Assembly (NCBI RefSeq): GCF_001431595.1
Contig: NZ_LDJO01000031.1
Coordinates: 1-58,082, forward strand
Direction: 5' to 3'
Origin: Stenotrophomonas acidaminiphila
GTDB taxonomy: Bacteria > Pseudomonadota > Gammaproteobacteria > Xanthomonadales > Xanthomonadaceae
Length of the DNA: 58,082 nt
Program-made: the position numbers and the translations under genes
Notes under the pieces: model-generated
Seen by the model: only the letters and a program-made list of their open reading frames with translations
Told to the model about the DNA's origin: nothing
The model's database searches: none
In this document: positions 53,180 to 58,082 of the stretch, one piece after another
How the letters are laid out: each line of letters opens with the position of its first letter
Numbering within the stretch: position 1 is the first letter of the stretch

Positions 53180-54355
53180 TCAAATCAATTCGATGGCGAT
53201 GGCAGTTGCTTCGCCGCCGCCGATGCAGAGGGAGGCGATGCCACGCTTGAGGCCACGGCTGCGCAACGCGTTGACCAGCGTGACCACCAGGCGCGCGCCC
53301 GAAGCGCCGATCGGATGGCCCAGCGCGCAGGCGCCACCGTTGACGTTGAGCTTGTCATGCGCGATGCCCAGCTCGCGGATCGGAGCCATCGCCACCACCG
53401 CGAAGGCTTCGTTGATCTCGAACAGATCCACGTCGCCGACCTGCCAGCCGGCCTTGTCCAGCACCTGCCTGACCGCGCCGATCGGCGCGGTGGTGAACCA
53501 CTCCGGCTCCTGCGCGAAGGTGGCGTGGGCGACGATCCGGGCCAACGGCTGCACGCCGCGACGCGTGGCTTCGCCGGCGTCCATCAGCACCACGGCGGCG
53601 GCGCCGTCGGAGATGCTGGAGGAGCTGGCGGCGGTGACGCTGCCATCCTTCTTGAAGGCCGGCCTCAGGGTCGGGATCTTGGCGATGTCGGACTTGCCCG
53701 GCTGTTCGTCCTGGTCAACCTCGACCTCGCCCTTGCGGGTGGCGACCTTGACCGGAACGATCTCATCCTTGAACGCGCCCGCGGCCTGCGCGGCCTGCGC
53801 GCGCCTGACCGACTCGATGGCGTAGGCGTCCTGCTCTTCGCGGGTGAAGCCGAACTTGGCGACGGTGCCTTCGGCGAACACGCCCATGGCCTGGCCGTCG
53901 TAGGGGTTGGTCAGGCCGTCCCAGGCCATGTGGTCCACCGCCTGGAAGTTGCCGTAGCGGTTGCCGGTGCGCGAGTTGGGGATCATGTGCGGCGCATTGG
54001 ACATGGACTCCATGCCGCCGGCGACGACGATGCTGGCCGAGCCGGCCTTGATCAGGTCGTGCCCCAGCATGATCGCTTTCATGCCCGAGCCGCACACCTT
54101 GTTGAGCGTGGTGCAGCCGGTGCTGGCGGGCAGGCCGGCAGCGAGCGACGCCTGGCGCGCCGGTGCCTGGCCCAGGTTGGCCGGCAGTACGCAGCCCATG
54201 ATCACTTCGGAAACATCGGCGGCGGCGACGCCGGACTGTTCCATGGCCGCACGGATCGCCGTGGCGCCGAGGGTCGGGGTGGGGACGCCGTTGAACTGGC
54301 CGAGGAAGGAGCCGATGGCGGTGCGCTTTGCGGCGGCGATGACGATGTCGGACAT
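53180..54355 (-). CDS. Acetyl-CoA C-acyltransferase (thiolase)
   Basis: A 391-residue thiolase. Nucleophile Cys88 is in LNKVCGSGMKA; the other active-site motifs are EINEAFAVV, CALGHPIGASGAR (His) and ASLCIGGGEATA (second Cys). Sequence type is closest to biosynthetic AtoB/PhaA-like acetyl-CoA acetyltransferases. It could act in beta-oxidation with the FadJ-type protein at 31357, but no partner gene is adjacent. The ATG at 54355 begins MSDIVIAAAKR; the longer frame is the divergent promoter region. Confidence 0.92.
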   Translation of the reverse strand: MSDIVIAAAKRTAIGSFLGQFNGVPTPTLGATAIRAAMEQSGVAAADVSEVIMGCVLPANLGQAPARQASLAAGLPASTGCTTLNKVCGSGMKAIMLGHDLIKAGSASIVVAGGMESMSNAPHMIPNSRTGNRYGNFQAVDHMAWDGLTNPYDGQAMGVFAEGTVAKFGFTREEQDAYAIESVRRAQAAQAAGAFKDEIVPVKVATRKGEVEVDQDEQPGKSDIAKIPTLRPAFKKDGSVTAASSSSISDGAAAVVLMDAGEATRRGVQPLARIVAHATFAQEPEWFTTAPIGAVRQVLDKAGWQVGDVDLFEINEAFAVVAMAPIRELGIAHDKLNVNGGACALGHPIGASGARLVVTLVNALRSRGLKRGIASLCIGGGEATAIAIELI

Positions 54356-54539
54356 GTGCGGTCTCGGTTGTATCCTGCAACGATTATCGAAAGCCGCCGG
54401 CGGGGTGCCCATTGGACCAACGGCACATCCCGGCAGACAGCGGTTTGTCGTTGCAGTATAGAAGGTGAGCCACCGCATGGCCGGCAGGTGGCACTACCCG
54501 ACGGGATTCCGGTGTCCGGCCAGTCATGGGGGAGAGGGG

Positions 54540-57377
54540 ATGCGCAGCACGTTCAGGGGCTACAACGCACTGGCCGCTTCGATGGCATTGGCGCTGGCCG
54601 CATGCGGTGGCGGTGGTGGCAGCAAGTCGAGCCCGCCACCGCCGCCCAATCCGCCGCCGACCTCGCCGCCGCCGACCACGACCACACCGCAGCCGGCAAT
54701 GGACGCGCATCTGGCGCTGACCAACGCCAGGGCCGCGCAGGCGGCCGGCTTCACCGGTGCTGGCATCCGCATCGGCGTGGTCGATTCGGGTGTGATGCGC
54801 AACCATCCCACGCTGGCCGGGCGGGTGGTGGCCAATTTCAGCTACGTGGATCCGCGCCGCAACAATCTGGCGGTGGACGACGTGGTCGGCCATGGCACCA
54901 CGGTGGCGCAGCTGGCCGCCGGTGCCGCCGCCGGGCAATGGCCCGGTGGCATCGCGCCGGGCGCGCGGATCGTCTCGGCGCGCATCATCAACGACGAGCG
55001 GCCCAAGGACGACGGGTCCGGGCAGGGCAACGAGGTCACCGGTGGGCTGGGGATGAGTGGCGTCCATGACGACCTGATCCGCGCCGGCGTGCGCATCATG
55101 AACAACTCCTGGGGCGGGCTGTACTGGACGCGGCCGACGGTGACGGCGCAGATCGCCGCCGAGTACCGCCCGTTCATCGTCGGCAACGACGGGCTGGTGG
55201 TGTTCGCCACCGGCAACGAATCGCGCGCCAATCCCAGCGACATGGCCGCGCTGCCGAGCCAGCCGGGGGAGAACGGTTCGCGTCCGGCGGCCGACCTGGA
55301 GCGCGGCTGGCTGGCGGTGGCGGCGCTGGATACGGCCAATCCGAGCCGCCTGGCCGATTACTCCAACGCCTGCGGCGTGGCCAGGAACTACTGCCTGGTG
55401 GCGCCGGGTACGTCCGCCTTCGTCGGTCCCAATGCCACGGCGTCGAACCTGTCCTACTACTACGGCAGTGGCACCTCCTACGCCGCGCCGCTGGTATCGG
55501 GTGCGGCGGCGCTGGTGTGGCAGGCCTTCCCGTACTTCGACAACAACCTGGTGCGGCAGACCCTGCTGGGCACCGCCACCGACCTGGGCGATCCCGGCCC
55601 GGATGCGGTGTTCGGCTACGGCCTGCTCAACGTCGGCAAGGCGGTGAAAGGCCCGGCCCGGTTCGACTGGGGCGATGTGGCGGTGGGCGTCAACCAGTTG
55701 GGGCTGGGGTCGGTCTGGAGCAACGACATCAGCGGCACTGGCGGGCTGATAAAGCGCGGCCCCGGTGCGCTGAGCCTGGCCGGCACCAATACCTACGGCG
55801 GCGCTACCCGTATCGAGCAGGGCACGCTGGCGTTGCGCGATGGCGCCTCGATACGTTCCAGCGTCACTGTCGTGGCGCAGCCCGACCCGACGGGTGCGGC
55901 CCTGCAGTTCATGGGCGGCACGACCCGGGTGACGGGCAACGTGGACAACGGCGCCAGCATCGTGATGCTCGGCGGCGGCAACAGCAGCACCATCGATGGC
56001 GACTACCTGCAGCGCAGCGGTGCGCGGCTGCTGATCGCGCTGGGCATCAATGCCCTGCAGGTGACCGGCACGGCCACGCTGCAGGGGGGCGGGGTGCTGG
56101 TCAACGGGGTGGTGGCCGGCTACGTGCCGCAGGACGGCACGCGGCAGGACCTGATCCATGCCGCTGGTGGCGTCAACGGGCAGTTCGACGCGGCTCCGGC
56201 CGCCACCCAGAGTGCCGGGGTGGCGCTGCTGCAGGCCGGCTACGGCTATGACAGCCACAACGCGTGGCTGGACCTGCAGCGGGTCAACGTGACCGCGGCC
56301 GCGCGTGCCGCCGGCATGGATGCGGCGACGCTGGCCGCGGCGCAGCGGGTGGAACGTGCCTTCGAGCTGCTCGATGGCGATGCCGGCCTGCGGGCGGGTG
56401 CGTTCGCGGCCGGAGCCAGCGCGCTGCAGCAGGGTGGCGGTGGTTTCAATGGGCTGGGCGCGAGCCTGCGCAGCCTCACCGGCGAAGCACATGCGCTGGC
56501 GCTGGCGATGACCTTCGACAGCATCGACATGAACCGGCGGGCATTGTCCGCGCAGTTCGGCGAGGGCGGCAGCCGCGCCGACGGGGCCTGGTCGCGTTCG
56601 CTGGGCGGCGGCGGGCAGGGCGGCTACGCCGGTGGCGACTACCGCCTGGGCGGCTGGATGCTGGGCCGCGAGACCGGCATGGGCGATGCCCGGGTGGGCT
56701 TCGCGTTCGGGCAGATGCAGGCGCAACTGGCCGGCGGCGAAGCCAGCGACCGCGGCCGCGACCGCCAGACCCAGGCCCGGTTCTATGCCGGGCGCCAGTG
56801 GGGCCAGGCGTACGCGCTCGGGCAGATCGGTTTTGGCGGCTTCCAGCGTGAGCTGGACCGCGGCCTGCTGCTGGGCGGTGAACGTGCCGGGGTGATGGCG
56901 CGTTACGACGGCCGTTTCCTGTCCGGCAGTGCCGAGGCCGGGTACCGCTTCGACCTGGGTCGGGGCGCGTTCACCCCGTACCTGGGCGCCGACTACGCCC
57001 GCATCGACAGTGACGCGTTCCAGGAGCAGGGCGGTTATGGGTTCGGGCTGAGCGCCGGCGGCTGGCATTCCAGCCAGGTGCGGGCCATGGCGGGCATGCG
57101 CGGCAGCTACCGCTGGCACGGGCTGGAGCTGAACGGCTATGCCGAGTGGCAGCAGGCGCTGTCCGCCGGTGCCGGGCCGCTGCAGGCACGCTTCACCGGT
57201 ATCGATGCCTGGGCGCCGCTGTATGGCCTGCAACCCGCGCGCTCTGCCGGGTTGTTCGGCGTGTCGCTCGATGCCTGGGTGGCGCGCGATGCGCAGCTGT
57301 CGCTGGGCTACGACCAGCGCCTGGGCGGACGCGGCGACAACCGGCAGCTGTCGCTGCGGTTCATGCGCGGGTTCTGA
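54540..57377 (+). CDS. Subtilase-type autotransporter serine protease with lipobox
   Basis: A 945-residue type V secreted protease. The signal peptide ends in LAAC (Cys22), a lipobox, followed by a Gly run and a Pro/Thr-rich linker (30-52). The S8 peptidase domain (about 55-390) has Asp82 (IGVVDSGV), His118 (VVGHGTTVA) and Ser313 (GSGTSYAAPLVSG). A passenger-associated repeat (GPGALSLAGTNTYGG) lies near 425. The C-terminal outer-membrane beta-barrel (about 680-945) ends in Phe. It probably processes itself or surface proteins. A GGGAGAGGGG ribosome site abuts the ATG; an upstream ATG is less likely. Monocistronic. Confidence 0.93.
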   Translation: MRSTFRGYNALAASMALALAACGGGGGSKSSPPPPPNPPPTSPPPTTTTPQPAMDAHLALTNARAAQAAGFTGAGIRIGVVDSGVMRNHPTLAGRVVANFSYVDPRRNNLAVDDVVGHGTTVAQLAAGAAAGQWPGGIAPGARIVSARIINDERPKDDGSGQGNEVTGGLGMSGVHDDLIRAGVRIMNNSWGGLYWTRPTVTAQIAAEYRPFIVGNDGLVVFATGNESRANPSDMAALPSQPGENGSRPAADLERGWLAVAALDTANPSRLADYSNACGVARNYCLVAPGTSAFVGPNATASNLSYYYGSGTSYAAPLVSGAAALVWQAFPYFDNNLVRQTLLGTATDLGDPGPDAVFGYGLLNVGKAVKGPARFDWGDVAVGVNQLGLGSVWSNDISGTGGLIKRGPGALSLAGTNTYGGATRIEQGTLALRDGASIRSSVTVVAQPDPTGAALQFMGGTTRVTGNVDNGASIVMLGGGNSSTIDGDYLQRSGARLLIALGINALQVTGTATLQGGGVLVNGVVAGYVPQDGTRQDLIHAAGGVNGQFDAAPAATQSAGVALLQAGYGYDSHNAWLDLQRVNVTAAARAAGMDAATLAAAQRVERAFELLDGDAGLRAGAFAAGASALQQGGGGFNGLGASLRSLTGEAHALALAMTFDSIDMNRRALSAQFGEGGSRADGAWSRSLGGGGQGGYAGGDYRLGGWMLGRETGMGDARVGFAFGQMQAQLAGGEASDRGRDRQTQARFYAGRQWGQAYALGQIGFGGFQRELDRGLLLGGERAGVMARYDGRFLSGSAEAGYRFDLGRGAFTPYLGADYARIDSDAFQEQGGYGFGLSAGGWHSSQVRAMAGMRGSYRWHGLELNGYAEWQQALSAGAGPLQARFTGIDAWAPLYGLQPARSAGLFGVSLDAWVARDAQLSLGYDQRLGGRGDNRQLSLRFMRGF

Positions 57378-57397
57378 GCCGCCGGCAGCGGACATGC

Positions 57398-57430
57398 AAA
57401 AGGCGGGCGACCGGGTCGCCCGCCTTTTTT
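57398..57430 (+). terminator. Terminator of the autotransporter gene
   Basis: AAAAGGCGGGCGACC-GG-GTCGCCCGCCTTTTTT: a strong stem with a T tract, 20 bases after the stop codon. The A run on the left lets it also stop the convergent dehydrogenase transcript. Confidence 0.93.
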
Positions 57431-57450
57431 GTGCCGGCCGGGTGCCGTGT

Positions 57451-58082
57451 CTACTCGCCGCGCAGGCGGCTCATGCGCGGCGCGGCGCGGCCCAGCGGCA
57501 TCTTCAGCTTGCCGATGGCCTCGATGCGGGTCTCGGCGATGCGGTCGGCCGCGCGTTGTGGCGAGACGCCATCGCGCTCGGACTGGTCGAAGATGCGCCC
57601 GAGGTTGTGGTAGATGCTGCGGATCAGGCGCATGGCACGCTCGCGGTTGTAGCCGTCGATCTCCAGCGACACGTTCATCACGCCGCCGGCGTTGACCGCG
57701 TAATCCGGCGCCCACAGCACCCCGCGCCGGTGCAGTTCGTCGCCCACCGCATGGCTGGCGAGCTGGTTGTTGGCGGTACCGCAGATGACCTTGGCCTTGA
57801 GCCGGTCCAGCTCCTCCATGCCGATGGCGCCTTCCATCGCGCAGGGCGCGAACACGTCCGCGGCGACGTCGTAGATGGCATCGGGCTTGATCGCCTCGCA
57901 GCCGTACTCGGTGACCGCGCGCTGCACCAGCACTGGGTCCAGGTCGGTCACGTAGAGCTTGGCGCCGCGCTCGCGCAGCAGCTTCACCAGTTCCATGCCG
58001 ATGTGGCCCAGGCCCTGCACGGCGATGCTGACCTTGCCCACTTCCTCGTGGCCGAACTTGCGGTTGATCGAGGCACTCAGGC
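57451..58082 (-). CDS. Glu/Leu/Phe/Val dehydrogenase, C-terminal part (5' end beyond window)
   Basis: The last 209 or so residues of an amino acid dehydrogenase, with the reading frame open to the right edge; the start is outside the window. The NAD-binding motif is AVQGLGHIGMELVKLL, and ICGTANNQLA and DYAVNAGGVMNVSLEIDGY are diagnostic of the leucine dehydrogenase branch. The missing N terminus would hold the catalytic lysines. It oxidatively deaminates a branched-chain amino acid. Convergent with the autotransporter across a shared terminator. Confidence 0.9.
   Translation of the reverse strand, partial: LSASINRKFGHEEVGKVSIAVQGLGHIGMELVKLLRERGAKLYVTDLDPVLVQRAVTEYGCEAIKPDAIYDVAADVFAPCAMEGAIGMEELDRLKAKVICGTANNQLASHAVGDELHRRGVLWAPDYAVNAGGVMNVSLEIDGYNRERAMRLIRSIYHNLGRIFDQSERDGVSPQRAADRIAETRIEAIGKLKMPLGRAAPRMSRLRGE

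Noticed and set aside
54384..57395. A 1003-codon minus-strand open frame opposite the autotransporter
   Set aside because: Shadow of the protease gene. The translation is Arg/Gln/His-rich with no domains.

Overview
This window comes from a high-GC gammaproteobacterium, most probably family Xanthomonadaceae (Stenotrophomonas, Pseudoxanthomonas or a close relative). The reasons are the gene order rpoE-rseA-degP-lepA-lepB-DUF4845-rnc-era-recO, the nagZ-hpt-thioinosine phosphorylase trio, complete cco and azurin loci with FNR-type boxes, and high GC throughout coding DNA. There are no rRNA, tRNA, CRISPR or recognisable IS genes. Long open frames on the strand opposite mutS, ccoN, fadJ and the autotransporter are GC-driven shadows.

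Left part (1-8000): a DUF937 protein; a catalase with a textbook-spaced OxyR-like site upstream; two glutathione S-transferases flanking a WYL-domain regulator; a structured palindromic intergenic element with hexanucleotide repeats; and mutS. The DNA at and beyond the mutS 5' end is unusually AT-rich.

Most unusual part (8262-15284): a six-gene operon on the minus strand. Its order is KAS III-like ketosynthase, OleD-like SDR, lactonase-type metallo-beta-lactamase fold, ATP-grasp ligase, GNAT-like acyltransferase, Rieske oxygenase. Nearly all stop and start codons overlap. The operon is read away from a divergent HTH regulator, and a perfect inverted repeat lies between them. No carrier protein or AMP-ligase is present. 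I cannot match this combination to a described pathway, so it is the best candidate here for a new small-molecule system, probably acquired by transfer.

Middle (15520-31055): a secreted metallophosphatase, a globin-coupled diguanylate cyclase, an Lgt-like/TlpA fusion, a DsbG-like protein and a CDF metal exporter. Then comes the complete cbb3 oxidase locus: ccoNOQP, a small membrane protein, ccoG, ccoH, ccoI, ccoS and a TauE/SafE-type protein. Azurin follows. FNR/Anr-type boxes sit upstream of both ccoN and azurin, giving a low-oxygen respiration module.

Right part (31357-58082): a FadJ-type beta-oxidation enzyme; the sigma-E operon with a candidate autoregulatory promoter; the lepA-to-recO housekeeping block; a receiver-HPt protein; and rlmD, followed by four exact-length 51-bp hairpin repeats. 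After these come a CYTH protein, a DsbA-family protein, nagZ, hpt, a thioinosine phosphorylase, a cold-shock protein, an FAD monooxygenase, aidB, two Ala-rich lipoproteins, a thiolase, a subtilase autotransporter, and the C-terminal part of a Leu/Glu-type dehydrogenase running off the right edge.
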